Assembly: GCF_013046825.1 (NCBI RefSeq)
Contig: NZ_CP053187.1
Location: forward strand, 151,001 to 215,000
Direction: 5' to 3'
Source of the DNA: Turicibacter sanguinis
GTDB taxonomy: Bacteria; Bacillota_I; Bacilli_A; MOL361; Turicibacteraceae
Length of the DNA: 64,000 nt
Shown here: positions 35,890-45,200 of the stretch, piece by piece
Position numbering within the stretch: position 1 is the stretch's first letter
Layout of the letters: each line of letters opens with the position of its first letter
Position numbers and translations under genes: made by a program
The notes under the pieces: model-generated
Told to the model about the DNA's origin: nothing
Databases searched by the model: none
What the model saw: only the letters and a program-made list of their open reading frames with translations

Positions 35890-37599
35890 TTATTTTTGAA
35901 TGTTTTCAACTAATTCAATAACTTCTTCAACTGTTGACATATTTAAAGCTTTTTGAGCTAATTCAGCCATTTCAGCTTTTGATAATTTGCTAATTAATGA
36001 ACGAGCAGGTAAGATTGAAGTCGCTGACATTGAGAATTCATCTAATCCTAATCCTAATAATAATGGGATAGCTGTTTGATCTCCTGCCATTTCTCCACAC
36101 ATTCCAGTCCATTTACCTTCTTTGTGAGCAGCATCAATAACCATTTTTACTAAGCGTAAAATACTTGGGTTATATGGTTGGTATAAGTATGAAACTTTTT
36201 CGTTCATACGGTCAGCAGCCATAGTATATTGGATTAAGTCATTTGTTCCGATAGAGAAGAAGTCAACTTCTTTAGCGAATTGATCAGCTAATACCGCAGC
36301 AGATGGAATTTCAACCATCATTCCGACTTCGATTTCTTCAGAAACTGTCACACCTTCTGCAATTAAGTTAGCTTTTTCTTCTAATAATAAAGCTTTAGCA
36401 GCGCGGAATTCATTTAAAGTTGCAATCATTGGGAACATGATACGTAATTTTCCGTATGAAGAAGCACGTAATAAAGCACGTAATTGCGTACGGAATAAAT
36501 CTGTATCATCTAAACATAAACGAACAGCGCGGTAACCTAAGAATGGGTTCATTTCTTTTGGTAAATGTAGATATGGTAATTCTTTATCTCCACCGATATC
36601 TAATGTACGAACAACAACTGGTTTTTCTCCCATTGCTTCTAATACTGCTTTATAAGCTTCGAATTGCTCATCTTCAGTTGGGAAGTTATCGCGTCCCATA
36701 TATAAGAATTCAGTACGGTATAATCCAACGGCTTCTCCACCATTAGCAAGTACTCCTTCAACATCTTTTGGAGTTCCGATATTAGCAGCAAGCTCTACAT
36801 GTTGTCCGTCTTTTGAAACTGTTGCTTCATTTTTTAATTTTGCCCATTCAGCTTTTTGAGCATCATAAGCTTTAGCTACTTCTTCGTAGTGTGCGATTTG
36901 CTCAGCTGTTGGGTTAATGATAACATTTCCTTCTAATCCGTCTAAGATAATCATATCTCCATCTTTAACGTCTTCTAAGATTGTTTTTGTTCCAACTACA
37001 GCTGGAATTTCTAATGAACGAGCCATAATCGCTGAGTGAGATGTACGTCCCCCGATGTTTGTCGCAAACCCTTTAACGAAGTTACGATCAAGTTGAGCTG
37101 TATCAGAAGGTGTTAAGTCTTCAGCAATAATAACCACTTGCTCATCAATTGTACTTGGATCATTTACTTTAACACCTAATAAGTGTGCTAAAATACGTTT
37201 TTTAATATCTTTAATATCTGCTGCACGTTCACGGAAATATTCATTATCCATGCTTTCAAACATCATAATAAACATGTTTGATACTTCATCGAATGCATAA
37301 GGTGCATTAACGCTTTCAGATTTAATTTTATCTGTTGTTTGAGAAAGTAACTCAGGATCATTTGCCATATTAATATGAGCATCGAATACAGCCGCTTCTT
37401 CTTCACTTAAATTTTGAGCAGCTTTTACTTTAATCTTTTGTAAATCTTCTGTTGTTTTAACTAACGCCGATTTATAAAGTTCTACTTCGGCTTCAATATC
37501 TGTAACTGTTGATTTAACAACTGTTAATTCTGGTTCAATTAATTTAAATGCTTTTGCAATAGCAATTCCGTTTGATGCTGCAATACCTTTAATGTTCAC
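35890..37599 (-). CDS. ptsI: PTS enzyme I (phosphoenolpyruvate-protein phosphotransferase)
   Basis: Takes phosphate from PEP and passes it to HPr, the first step of all PTS sugar uptake. The 569-residue protein has the phosphohistidine motif [13 protein letters not shown] (His188) and the PEP-binding C-terminal barrel with [29 protein letters not shown] and the active Cys in GMCGEMAGD. It is expressed from its own promoter, separate from ptsH, with two copies of a 12-bp repeat at the promoter. In most Firmicutes ptsH and ptsI are directly coupled; here 263 bp and a terminator lie between. Confidence 0.98.
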   Translation of the reverse strand: MNIKGIAASNGIAIAKAFKLIEPELTVVKSTVTDIEAEVELYKSALVKTTEDLQKIKVKAAQNLSEEEAAVFDAHINMANDPELLSQTTDKIKSESVNAPYAFDEVSNMFIMMFESMDNEYFRERAADIKDIKKRILAHLLGVKVNDPSTIDEQVVIIAEDLTPSDTAQLDRNFVKGFATNIGGRTSHSAIMARSLEIPAVVGTKTILEDVKDGDMIILDGLEGNVIINPTAEQIAHYEEVAKAYDAQKAEWAKLKNEATVSKDGQHVELAANIGTPKDVEGVLANGGEAVGLYRTEFLYMGRDNFPTEDEQFEAYKAVLEAMGEKPVVVRTLDIGGDKELPYLHLPKEMNPFLGYRAVRLCLDDTDLFRTQLRALLRASSYGKLRIMFPMIATLNEFRAAKALLLEEKANLIAEGVTVSEEIEVGMMVEIPSAAVLADQFAKEVDFFSIGTNDLIQYTMAADRMNEKVSYLYQPYNPSILRLVKMVIDAAHKEGKWTGMCGEMAGDQTAIPLLLGLGLDEFSMSATSILPARSLISKLSKAEMAELAQKALNMSTVEEVIELVENIQK

Positions 37600-37641
37600 A
37601 ATGCTACCCCTTTCAATTATGAAATGCTTTTGTACCTAACT

Positions 37642-37708
37642 ATTATAACAGATAAAACCCGTTACACAACACCGTTTTATTTTTTTAGGTCGTCTGAAAC
37701 CCGTTACA
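37642..37708 (-). promoter_or_regulatory. ptsI promoter with paired 12-bp direct repeats
   Basis: On the minus strand, TTGTGT (37664-37669), 16 nt, TATAAT (37642-37647). TGTAACGGGTTT occurs twice, at 37655-37666 (overlapping the -35 box) and 37697-37708. The copies are exactly 42 bp apart, about four helical turns, as expected for two operators on one face of the DNA. The regulator is unknown. Confidence 0.55.
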
Positions 37709-37819
37709 TATAGTGATTTTGTCGCAAATTAATGTTTTTTTGACATATTTTATATTTTTATTAAAATGAAGGTAAAATAATTTAATAACGCTTAAAAATA
37801 TGTTTTTCAAAAAACAAAA

Positions 37820-37839
37820 AGTACTGGCGAGCCAGTACT
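37820..37839 (-). terminator. Terminator of ptsH
   Basis: AGTACTGGC/GCCAGTACT hairpin followed on the minus strand by TTTTTG and a T-rich stretch. Confidence 0.85.
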
Positions 37840-37862
37840 ATTGTTTGTTATTTGAAAAGGTA

Positions 37863-38126
37863 TTATTCACCTAATCCTTGAGTTGTGATAGTTTCTGTTA
37901 ATGCTGCGATAGCTGCTTCTGCATCGTCACCTTCAGCAGAAATAGTGATTTGTGCACCTTGTTGGATTCCTAAAGACATAACACCCATGATTGATTTTAA
38001 GTTAACTTTTTTATCACGGTAAGTTAATGAAATTTCTGATCCAAATTTGCTAGCTGTGTTTACTAATACTGTCGCTGGACGAGCATGTAATCCAGTTTCA
38101 TCTGTAATTGTGAAAATCTTTTCCAT
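37863..38126 (-). CDS. ptsH: PTS phosphocarrier protein HPr
   Basis: An 87-residue carrier between enzyme I and the sugar-specific EIIA proteins. The phosphorylated histidine is His14 in TGLHARPAT (His15 in Bacillus subtilis numbering). The regulatory serine is Ser45 in [12 protein letters not shown], the HPr-kinase site used in catabolite repression. The ATG at 38126 follows GAGGAG by 9 nt; the TTG one codon earlier is discounted. It lies downstream of crr on the same strand and ends in its own terminator. Confidence 0.98.
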   Translation of the reverse strand: MEKIFTITDETGLHARPATVLVNTASKFGSEISLTYRDKKVNLKSIMGVMSLGIQQGAQITISAEGDDAEAAIAALTETITTQGLGE

Positions 38127-38210
38127 CAATAATCGCTCCTCTTTGTGATAGTGATTTCAAGTTTATTTTATCTTGTCACTATCTAAAAATCAAGATATAT
38201 GTTTACGAAA

Positions 38211-38702
38211 TTATTTAATCTCTAAAATATCAGCTTTACCGTGTGTAACTGGACCTGTTACTTTTAATTCAATAACTTTTTCATTTAAGTTAGTGAAAAC
38301 AACTGGTGTTACTAAAGATGGTACTTTAGGACGAACAGCGTCTAAATCTACTGATAATAATAAAGTCTCAGGTGTAACGATATCTCCTTCACCTACGTGA
38401 GCAGTAAATCCTTCACCTTTTAATGTTACAGTATCCATACCGAAGTGAATTAAAATTTCATGTCCTTCGTCAGATTGTAATGCAACTGCATGTTTTGTTG
38501 GGAATACGTTTAACACTTTCCCGGCAACTGGAGAATATACTTTTCCTTCAGTTGGTTCAATTGCAAATCCGTCTCCCATCATTTTTTGGCTAAATACTGG
38601 GTCTGGAACTTCAGTGATTGATAATAATGTTCCTGTGATTGGAGCAAAAACTCCTTTTTTAGGTTCTTCTTTCTTCTTTTTGAATAAATCGAAAATTCCC
38701 AT
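38211..38702 (-). CDS. crr: PTS glucose-type EIIA component
   Basis: A 163-residue soluble EIIA of the glucose family that passes phosphate from HPr to the EIIB domain. The two active-site histidines are His71 (TKHAVAL) and the phosphorylated His86 ([11 protein letters not shown]). The start is taken at [11 protein letters not shown], whose ATG follows GGAGGT by 5 nt; an in-frame ATG at 38753 has no such site. The adjacent ptsG product lacks an EIIA domain, so this protein completes it. Confidence 0.95.
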   Translation of the reverse strand: MGIFDLFKKKKEEPKKGVFAPITGTLLSITEVPDPVFSQKMMGDGFAIEPTEGKVYSPVAGKVLNVFPTKHAVALQSDEGHEILIHFGMDTVTLKGEGFTAHVGEGDIVTPETLLLSVDLDAVRPKVPSLVTPVVFTNLNEKVIELKVTGPVTHGKADILEIK

Positions 38703-38838
38703 GTTGCACCTCCTAATATCTTTCATATATATTATATTGTTTTTTTCCAACAAATATAGATATATTTCGATATTTTTTATAAAAATAACGCTAACATTAG
38801 TTAAAAAATGTTTTTTTTAAGGTCTTTTTGTCTTATTT

Positions 38839-40407
38839 TTACTTTTCTTTTGCCATAATTGCTTCAATTTGCGTTTTCAATTGATCAGAAGTTGTTCCGA
38901 AAATAGCCTGTAAATTATTTCCTGAAACAAACATTCCAGTGGCACCTAAAGCTTTGATTTTAGTCTCATCCACTTCGTCTATATCATGAACTGAAACACG
39001 TAAACGTGACATACAGGCATCTAATGTTTCAATATTACTAGCCCCACCTAATGCTTCTAAAATAGCCGCTGCTTTTTCACTTGAATTCGTTCCTTTAGCC
39101 GCTTGGTAATCAGCTTTACTCATCAGCTTATCTTCAGCTTCACCACGTCCTGGTGTTGGTAAATTGAAACGACGAATCGCAAAACGGAATAAGAAATAAT
39201 AAATTGGAGCGTAGAAAATTCCGACAATGATAATACGAACCCAGTTCGTAAAATCATTACCAGGTAAAATTCCGTAAATTAATAAGTCAATTAATCCACC
39301 TGAAAATGTCATTCCGACATGAACATTAAATAAGTACATCAGCATGAATGATAATCCTGCTAGTACCGCATGAATTGCAAATAAAACAGGTGCTACAAAT
39401 AAAAAGGTGAATTCAATCGGCTCTGTAATTCCTGTTAAAGCAGCCGTCAACCCAGCTGATAACAATAATCCACCAATCGCTTTTTTACGGGCTGGTGCTG
39501 CTTCTTGATACATCGCATAAGCAGCCGCTGGTAATCCAAAAATCATAAATGGATATTTTCCAGTCATGAATCGTCCTGCAAGTGTTGCACCTTGTGCCTG
39601 AACATTTTCAATCATCGCTTGATAGCCATATGTCGAATAATCAGCTAATTGCTGGAACCAAATTTGTTGGTCCCCCATTTTCATCACACCATCAATTGAA
39701 GTATAAATACCTCCTGCTTCTGTGTACCATAATGGGAAATAAAAAACATGATGTAGTCCAAACGGAATCAAGGCACGTTCTGCAATTCCATAAATCCAAA
39801 TATAAAGAGGATTCGTTCCTTCTGCTGCCACAATTTTACCAAAGCTTGCAATTAGGTTTCCAATTGGAGGCCAAATAAAAGCCAAAATAACCCCTACAAT
39901 AATCGCTACTACTGATGTAATAATGGGAACAAATCGTGCCCCAGCAAAGAAAGATAAGAAATCAGGAAACTTAACGGTATAAAATTTATTATATAAATAT
40001 GCCGTTAATAACCCAATAAGCACTCCACCAAAAACAGAGGTCTGTAACGTTTCGATTCCTAATACATTTGCATATAACTGATCAGGTAATGTAACCGGCA
40101 TAAATACCCCAATCACCACATTCATAATTAAGAATCCAACCGTCGCCGCTAAAGCAGCCACTCCTTTGTCTCCTGTTAATCCAGAGGCAACTCCAATTGC
40201 AAATAATAACGGCAAGTTATCAAAAACAATCTGTCCCGAACTTTTCATTACCATTGCGACCATCTGCCAAAATTCTGTACCTAAAAACGGTAAATAATCT
40301 AATAATGATTGCTGCATTGAGGCCCCTATTCCTAGTAGTAGACCTGCCGCTGGTAAAAGCGCAACCGGTACCATAAAGGCTTTACCAACGCGTTGTAATG
40401 TTTTCAT
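38839..40407 (-). CDS. ptsG: PTS glucose-family EIICB transporter
   Basis: A 522-residue membrane permease that imports and phosphorylates a glucose-type sugar. The EIIC domain (about 1-400) has ten or so hydrophobic segments, starting MKTLQRVGKAFMVPVALLPA. The EIIB domain carries the phosphocysteine Cys465 in LDACMSRLRVSVHD. The lack of EIIA and the adjacent crr fit glucose or N-acetylglucosamine transport; glucose is the likelier, but the specificity is inference. The promoter contains a perfect 15-bp palindrome between -35 and -10. Confidence 0.88.
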   Translation of the reverse strand: MKTLQRVGKAFMVPVALLPAAGLLLGIGASMQQSLLDYLPFLGTEFWQMVAMVMKSSGQIVFDNLPLLFAIGVASGLTGDKGVAALAATVGFLIMNVVIGVFMPVTLPDQLYANVLGIETLQTSVFGGVLIGLLTAYLYNKFYTVKFPDFLSFFAGARFVPIITSVVAIIVGVILAFIWPPIGNLIASFGKIVAAEGTNPLYIWIYGIAERALIPFGLHHVFYFPLWYTEAGGIYTSIDGVMKMGDQQIWFQQLADYSTYGYQAMIENVQAQGATLAGRFMTGKYPFMIFGLPAAAYAMYQEAAPARKKAIGGLLLSAGLTAALTGITEPIEFTFLFVAPVLFAIHAVLAGLSFMLMYLFNVHVGMTFSGGLIDLLIYGILPGNDFTNWVRIIIVGIFYAPIYYFLFRFAIRRFNLPTPGRGEAEDKLMSKADYQAAKGTNSSEKAAAILEALGGASNIETLDACMSRLRVSVHDIDEVDETKIKALGATGMFVSGNNLQAIFGTTSDQLKTQIEAIMAKEK

Positions 40408-40484
40408 TATAGAATAAACTCCTTTCTATGATTTAAACTCTTTGTAGTACACCAACTATACTCTCTCTTTCTAATTTTAGAAAA

Positions 40485-40525
40485 ATTATACAAGTACTAC
40501 TTGTTATATTGTAACCTAACAAGTA
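40485..40525 (-). promoter_or_regulatory. ptsG promoter with operator palindrome
   Basis: On the minus strand, TTACAA (40509-40514), 18 nt, TATAAT (40485-40490). The spacer is filled by the perfect palindrome ACAAGTA-G-TACTTGT (40490-40504). A further half-site ACAAGTA (plus strand) lies at 40519-40525. This is the layout of a repressor operator that blocks polymerase. The rest of the 280-bp gap upstream holds only the hepT terminator. Confidence 0.6.
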
Positions 40526-40640
40526 ATGATTATGTAGATTACAAATTCATTATTTTTCTATTTTTTTACTTAATAAGAATAGATTATATTAAAATGGGAA
40601 TTATTCAATTAAATATGACTTATAAAATAATAATTTTACA

Positions 40641-40672
40641 AAAAAAAAGACAAATCAGAAAATGATTTGTCC
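40641..40672 (-). terminator. Terminator of the polyprenyl synthase gene
   Basis: GACAAATCA (40649-40657) pairs with TGATTTGTC (40663-40671), followed on the minus strand by T8. Confidence 0.9.
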
Positions 40673-40687
40673 ATTGAAATTTCATTA

Positions 40688-41653
40688 TTAGTGTTGACGA
40701 GCTAATAATTGATTGGTAACCCATTCTAGATGATCACGGGCTTGACCTGCTGGCAAACTTTTAATTTCTTTTAAAGATTTCACTGTATATTTATGTGCTA
40801 ACTCTTGAGCTTGTTTAACACCACCCAATTCATTAACGCGTTCAATAATACGTGAAACTACTTCATCTGTATAAGTTTCTGACGCTAATAACTCATTTAG
40901 CCTATCATCATTATGTTTTAAAGCATATAGTAACGGAAGCGTATAATACCCTTGACGAATATCATTTCCTAATGTTTTTCCAACGCGAGACGCGTCACCA
41001 ACATAGTCCAAAATATCATCAATAATCTGGAATGCGTTTCCAATATGAAGCCCAATTTTTCCAAGCTTCTTACAGAATTTTTCGTCACATCCACTTTCAT
41101 AAGCCCCAACGGATAAACTAACAGCTAATAAAGCAGATGTTTTAGCACCAATGACTTTTAAATACTTTTTAACCGAAGTATGAGATTTAAATCGGCCATC
41201 AAATTGATCAATTTCTCCCATACAAACACGAGAAACTGTTTTAGATAATTCTTTCATATGATGCAATTCATAATGCTCTGCTAAGATTTCAAAACATTTA
41301 GTAAAAATATAATCACCTGTGTAAACAGCATAATCTTTACCGTATTTTTGTTGTGTCGTTAACTGACCACGACGTTGTACCGAATCATCTATAATATCAT
41401 CATGAACAAGTGTTGCCATATGCAACATTTCTAAAACAGCAGATAAGTGATAAAGATGCTTAATGTCCTTATCTCCAAATTCACCACCGATAATACATAA
41501 TCCTGGACGAATTTTTTTACCTCCAGACTGAGCTAAATCTTTTAAAATCTCATTCATTTTTGATTGTTTAACGGTTAACTGTTGATTAATAATATGATTG
41601 ACTTGTTCTAAATGTGCGACAATGTCTGGCTGATCCTTCCAGAATGATTTCAT
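40688..41653 (-). CDS. hepT: Polyprenyl diphosphate synthase (heptaprenyl type)
   Basis: A trans-prenyltransferase that builds the side chain of menaquinone-type quinones. The 321-residue protein has both aspartate-rich motifs: DDIID at 85-89 (in VHDDIIDDSVQRRG) and DDILD near 215 (FQIIDDILDYVGD), plus GGKKIRPGL near the start. It is closest in style to HepT/IspB-like synthases; chain length is not certain. It lies directly downstream of the NADH dehydrogenase gene, and extracellular electron transfer loci carry a similar quinone gene (dmkB), so the two may work together. Confidence 0.88.
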   Translation of the reverse strand: MKSFWKDQPDIVAHLEQVNHIINQQLTVKQSKMNEILKDLAQSGGKKIRPGLCIIGGEFGDKDIKHLYHLSAVLEMLHMATLVHDDIIDDSVQRRGQLTTQQKYGKDYAVYTGDYIFTKCFEILAEHYELHHMKELSKTVSRVCMGEIDQFDGRFKSHTSVKKYLKVIGAKTSALLAVSLSVGAYESGCDEKFCKKLGKIGLHIGNAFQIIDDILDYVGDASRVGKTLGNDIRQGYYTLPLLYALKHNDDRLNELLASETYTDEVVSRIIERVNELGGVKQAQELAHKYTVKSLKEIKSLPAGQARDHLEWVTNQLLARQH

Positions 41654-41743
41654 GTGTTATCACCTACATTTTTTGACTAACGATTGTATGTATTGCTTCT
41701 TGTTGAATTTGTTAGATACTACAATAACACTAAATGAGAAGAA

Positions 41744-41785
41744 AAACATAGCGAATACTACTATAGTATTCTCTATGTTTCTCTT
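41744..41785 (-). terminator. Terminator of the NADH dehydrogenase gene
   Basis: AAACATAG-GAATACTA pairs with TAGTATTC-CTATGTTT around a CTA loop, then TTTTTC on the minus strand. Confidence 0.8.
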
Positions 41786-41799
41786 TCAAATCATATTAT

Positions 41800-43794
41800 T
41801 TAGTCAACGTATAAATACCATTTTTTAAGTAATGGAATACGTTTCATCATTTCGCGTAACCAAGGCCACACATAATAGTCTAATCCAAGTACCATACCTG
41901 AATTTCCGATTAACGCAAATCCACCTACTAAATACCATAACATCTCAGTTGGTGCCATTCCTGAAGCCCAAATCATACATCCCATTGCAATAGTACCAAT
42001 AGCAGCGACCGGTGTGAATAAACCAATAATTAACATAATACCAAAGATGATTTCTCCGAAAATCATTCCACCTTGAACTAAGCTTGCAAGAGTAGTGAAT
42101 TGTGTTCCATCTGGAGTATAGAAGAAGGCATCCATTGACCAATTAACCATATCTGAAACAAATCCTGGAACTGGTAATACTGCAATCCAGTTCATGAAAT
42201 CATGAATTAAATTTGAAATTGTTGTAAAGATATCACCATTTGCAGCTACTTGATTTACAGTTTCAGTCACAACACCTGATGCTTGAGTGACAGCATCTGC
42301 TACAGCTCCTGATGCTTGAGTGACAACTTCCGTTACAACTCCTGATGCTGCTGTTACAGCCTCTGACACTGCTCCTGATGCAGCAGATAATGTATCTGCT
42401 TTTGGAGGTGAAGGTAATAAGAAAACATTATTAAAGTCATGAATAACTTTAGGTAATTTTGTTAAACCTTGTTGTAACCACATGAATCCGACAAAAATAC
42501 GTAATGGGAATTTCCAGAATACTGGAGCTGAATTTGATAATAATCCACCTACCATTGAACGGTTATTTTTTGTATGGAAGAATTCATGCATTAAATAAGA
42601 CCAAATTTTATTAAATCCTAAAACTTGAACAAAGTACACTAAGTTAATGAAGTGTTTTGAGAACATCGCGAAGAATCCAGATAAATTCATCCAGAATCCT
42701 GGCATTCCAACTTGAGCTACCCCATAACGAGAACCGATACATACCATTGAACCATGGAATGTTGGCTTGTATGATTTGTGCTCTCCACCTTTAATATCTA
42801 CATAGATGTTATGTGCAACAACTGGCGCTGAATGCTCTGCATTTTCAACCATCTGTGGCACAGGACGTTCTTCTCCCTCAGGAATGTAGAAAATGTTATC
42901 TCCAACAACATAAACATCTTTATGATCTTTAGCCTGTAATTGAGCATTTGTCACAATACGTCCGCGTCCTGCTTTTTCTACTTGAGCAGAATCAACAATA
43001 TCTGATCCTTCAATTCCTGCTGCCCAAATAACAGTACGTGTATTGATAACCATTTCACCTTTGTTTAAGACAACACTGTCCGCTTTAATTTCACTTACAG
43101 CAGAGTTCATCACTAATTGATTTCCTAATTTTTCTAAACGACGCTCCGCTTTTTTAACTAATTTATCTGGATACATTGGTAACACTTTTGGAGCAAAGTC
43201 TACGATATATAAAGACACTTCTTCTTTATCGATATGGAATGAACGGCATAATTCATCTTTCCATTCTCCAAGTTCCCCAGCCATTTCAACTCCTGTGAAA
43301 CCAGCTCCAACGGTTACGAATGTTAATAATTCTTTACGTTTTTCTTTATCGCATGTTAGCGCTGCTTGACGGAACATATTTAAAATGTGTTCACGTAAGT
43401 TGACAGCATCTGTATATGACCATAATTGGTGAGCATTTTCTGAACCTGGAATTCCAAAGAATGTTGGTTTACATCCTGTTCCCATTACTAAATAATCATA
43501 GTCATATTTTGTTGAATTTGAAGTTAAAACTTTTTGTTCAAAATCAATTGATGTAATTTCATCTAAAACAACATCCACTTTACGACCAGCAAAAATCTTT
43601 TTTAAATCCATACGGATTGATTCTTCATCCACACGACCAGCAGCAACTTCATGTAACTCTGTTAACATTGTGTGATAAGATTGCTTGTCAATTAATGTAA
43701 TGCTTACATCTTGATCTTTTTTGAATTTTTTTGCTAATTTTTTTGCGGTAAGTACACCTGCGTATCCTCCACCAAGGACAACAATCTTTTTCAT
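41800..43794 (-). CDS. ndh2: Type II NADH dehydrogenase fused to a DoxX-like membrane domain
   Basis: A 664-residue flavoprotein. Residues 1-400 form a type II NADH:quinone oxidoreductase: the FAD motif GGGYAG at 8-13, the NADH-binding VTVGAGFTGVEMAGEL, and the FAD-contact DVYVVGDN. After about residue 405 come hydrophobic helices of DoxX type (FPLRIFVGFMWLQQGLTKLP; then GLFTPVAAIGTIAMGC). Between them sits a segment of four 11-residue amphipathic repeats (471-514). An Ndh2 with an extra membrane domain is the version used in Listeria flavin-based extracellular electron transfer, and the PplA- and FmnB-like genes next door support this. The ATG at 43794 follows AGGAGGAG. Confidence 0.88.
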   Translation of the reverse strand: MKKIVVLGGGYAGVLTAKKLAKKFKKDQDVSITLIDKQSYHTMLTELHEVAAGRVDEESIRMDLKKIFAGRKVDVVLDEITSIDFEQKVLTSNSTKYDYDYLVMGTGCKPTFFGIPGSENAHQLWSYTDAVNLREHILNMFRQAALTCDKEKRKELLTFVTVGAGFTGVEMAGELGEWKDELCRSFHIDKEEVSLYIVDFAPKVLPMYPDKLVKKAERRLEKLGNQLVMNSAVSEIKADSVVLNKGEMVINTRTVIWAAGIEGSDIVDSAQVEKAGRGRIVTNAQLQAKDHKDVYVVGDNIFYIPEGEERPVPQMVENAEHSAPVVAHNIYVDIKGGEHKSYKPTFHGSMVCIGSRYGVAQVGMPGFWMNLSGFFAMFSKHFINLVYFVQVLGFNKIWSYLMHEFFHTKNNRSMVGGLLSNSAPVFWKFPLRIFVGFMWLQQGLTKLPKVIHDFNNVFLLPSPPKADTLSAASGAVSEAVTAASGVVTEVVTQASGAVADAVTQASGVVTETVNQVAANGDIFTTISNLIHDFMNWIAVLPVPGFVSDMVNWSMDAFFYTPDGTQFTTLASLVQGGMIFGEIIFGIMLIIGLFTPVAAIGTIAMGCMIWASGMAPTEMLWYLVGGFALIGNSGMVLGLDYYVWPWLREMMKRIPLLKKWYLYVD
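42253..42384 (-). repeat. Four 33-bp repeats encoding 11-residue amphipathic units
   Basis: The units read AASGAVSEAVT, AASGVVTEVVT, QASGAVADAVT and QASGVVTETVN. An 11-residue period places the valines on one face of a helix, as in apolipoprotein or LEA-type amphipathic helices that lie on membranes. Confidence 0.9.
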
Positions 43795-43818
43795 GATACT
43801 CCTCCTAAAATCTTTCAT

Positions 43819-44229
43819 GTTTTATTTTCCTACGTTAATACTCCTTAACATAAAAAAGCTAACTCTATTAACACCACTTGATTAGTAGATGTATCTAACC
43901 TTTACCTATAAAAAATCCATTCATTTGTAATAGCATCAAATTAGATAAAAGTTAAATATAAGAGTTATTTGTAAAAACATGTCGTAATTTACCCACCTTA
44001 ATTTTATCACATTTTTTCACAAATTCAACCTTTTTATGTAGATGCAATCCCTTCAAAATTCCTACCTTCCCTCTTTATAACTATATCATTTATAAATTTT
44101 TTTTATACATATTCGACAACAATTACATCTTTTTCCTATATAATAGTCTTTCAACCTATGTTAGAATAACACTAACTATACTAAAGATAAGACCATAATT
44201 TATTTAAAGTTATAGGGAGGGGTATTTTT
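43819..44229. promoter_or_regulatory. Divergent promoter region between ndh2 and the PplA-like gene
   Basis: 411 bp without a gene. On the minus strand, TTGAAT, 16 nt, TAAAAT (about 44001-44028) is a candidate ndh2 promoter, leaving an unusually long leader of about 190 nt. On the plus strand TATAAT at 44139-44144 is a candidate -10 for the lipoprotein gene without a good -35. No recognisable Rex, CRP or riboswitch signal was found. Confidence 0.4.
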
Positions 44230-45102
44230 ATGAATTATAAAGTCGTATCTCTGACAATTATTTCTGCGTTTAGTCTATTAACAGCCTGTAGTGCTAATGA
44301 AGTTAACTCTAAAGAGCCACTATTACTAAGTGATAACAATTTAGTTCAATTAAGTGATATAGATGCCCGTGAACAGCTTACTGTTTTAAAAGATGGTCTA
44401 TACTTCGCTGAAGATTCAACTTATTCAGAAGATGGATGGAAAAACACGGTAACCTTAGAGATTAAAGACGGCATCATCACCACCATTGAATTTAACTCAA
44501 TTAATGAAACTGCAACTGAAGATAAACGCACTCTGTCACAAACAGATGAGTATCTTATGTCTGATGCAGATACTGAATCCTTAAAGTGGCACGAACAAAT
44601 CGAAAAATTAGAATCATATATTATTAATAATCAAGATACTTCTGCTATCCAAACAACAGAAGATGGAAAAACTGATACTATTTCTGGTGTGACAATCTCA
44701 GTCACTCCATTTTTACAACTTATGAATACGGCTCTTGCAGACGGTCCAATTGAAAAAGGAAACTACCAAGATGGACATTATTATGCAGAGCAGGAAACAT
44801 TTACAGATGGATATAAATATAATATTAACCTTATTGTTGAAAATGGCTACATTGTTGCAGCCCATTGGGATGCCATTAAAGAAGATGACAACTTAACAGG
44901 TGGACATTCAACAGAGGAAATTCAAAATTGGAATCACCAAGCTCAACTTTTGGAATCTTATCTTATTAACATCCAAGATCCAACCCTAATTACTTATAAC
45001 GAAGATAATAAAACTGATGCTATCTCTGGCGTTACAATTGAAGTGAATCAATTTATTGAATTAGTCATTCAAGCCTTAGCAAGCGGACCAACAATCGATT
45101 AA
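44230..45102 (+). CDS. pplA: Flavinylated (FMN-binding) lipoprotein, PplA-like
   Basis: A 290-residue surface lipoprotein. The signal peptide ends in a lipobox with Cys20 (SLLTAC). Two tandem homologous domains follow, each ending in a flavinylation-type motif: DTISGVT (149-155, Thr155) and DAISGVT (263-269, Thr269). ApbE-type enzymes attach FMN to such threonines. Listeria PplA likewise carries two flavins and shuttles electrons from the membrane quinone pool to the outside. The motif here has SGVT rather than SGAT, so modification should be checked. The downstream gene encodes the matching flavin transferase. A GGGAGGGGT ribosome binding site precedes the ATG. Confidence 0.82.
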   Translation: MNYKVVSLTIISAFSLLTACSANEVNSKEPLLLSDNNLVQLSDIDAREQLTVLKDGLYFAEDSTYSEDGWKNTVTLEIKDGIITTIEFNSINETATEDKRTLSQTDEYLMSDADTESLKWHEQIEKLESYIINNQDTSAIQTTEDGKTDTISGVTISVTPFLQLMNTALADGPIEKGNYQDGHYYAEQETFTDGYKYNINLIVENGYIVAAHWDAIKEDDNLTGGHSTEEIQNWNHQAQLLESYLINIQDPTLITYNEDNKTDAISGVTIEVNQFIELVIQALASGPTID

Positions 45103-45147
45103 AAAAAACGACAAGATTTCACAAAGTGAACATCTTGTCGTTTTTTT
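45103..45147 (+). terminator. Terminator between the PplA-like and ApbE/FmnB genes
   Basis: AAAACGACAAGAT pairs with ATCTTGTCGTTTT around a 14-nt loop, followed by T7. It should insulate or partly attenuate the flavin transferase gene. Confidence 0.85.
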
Positions 45148-45200
45148 ATGCTCTATATTGTGGTATCCTATTAAAGGACAATTATTGGAGGTTACATACT

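Noticed and set aside
40408..40484. GlcT-type antiterminator in the ptsG leader
   Set aside because: No hairpin pair or terminator is visible between the promoter and the ptsG start.
44005..44030. TTGTGAA-like sequence as a Rex operator upstream of ndh2
   Set aside because: Only one half of the expected TTGTGAA-n4-TTCACAA palindrome is present.
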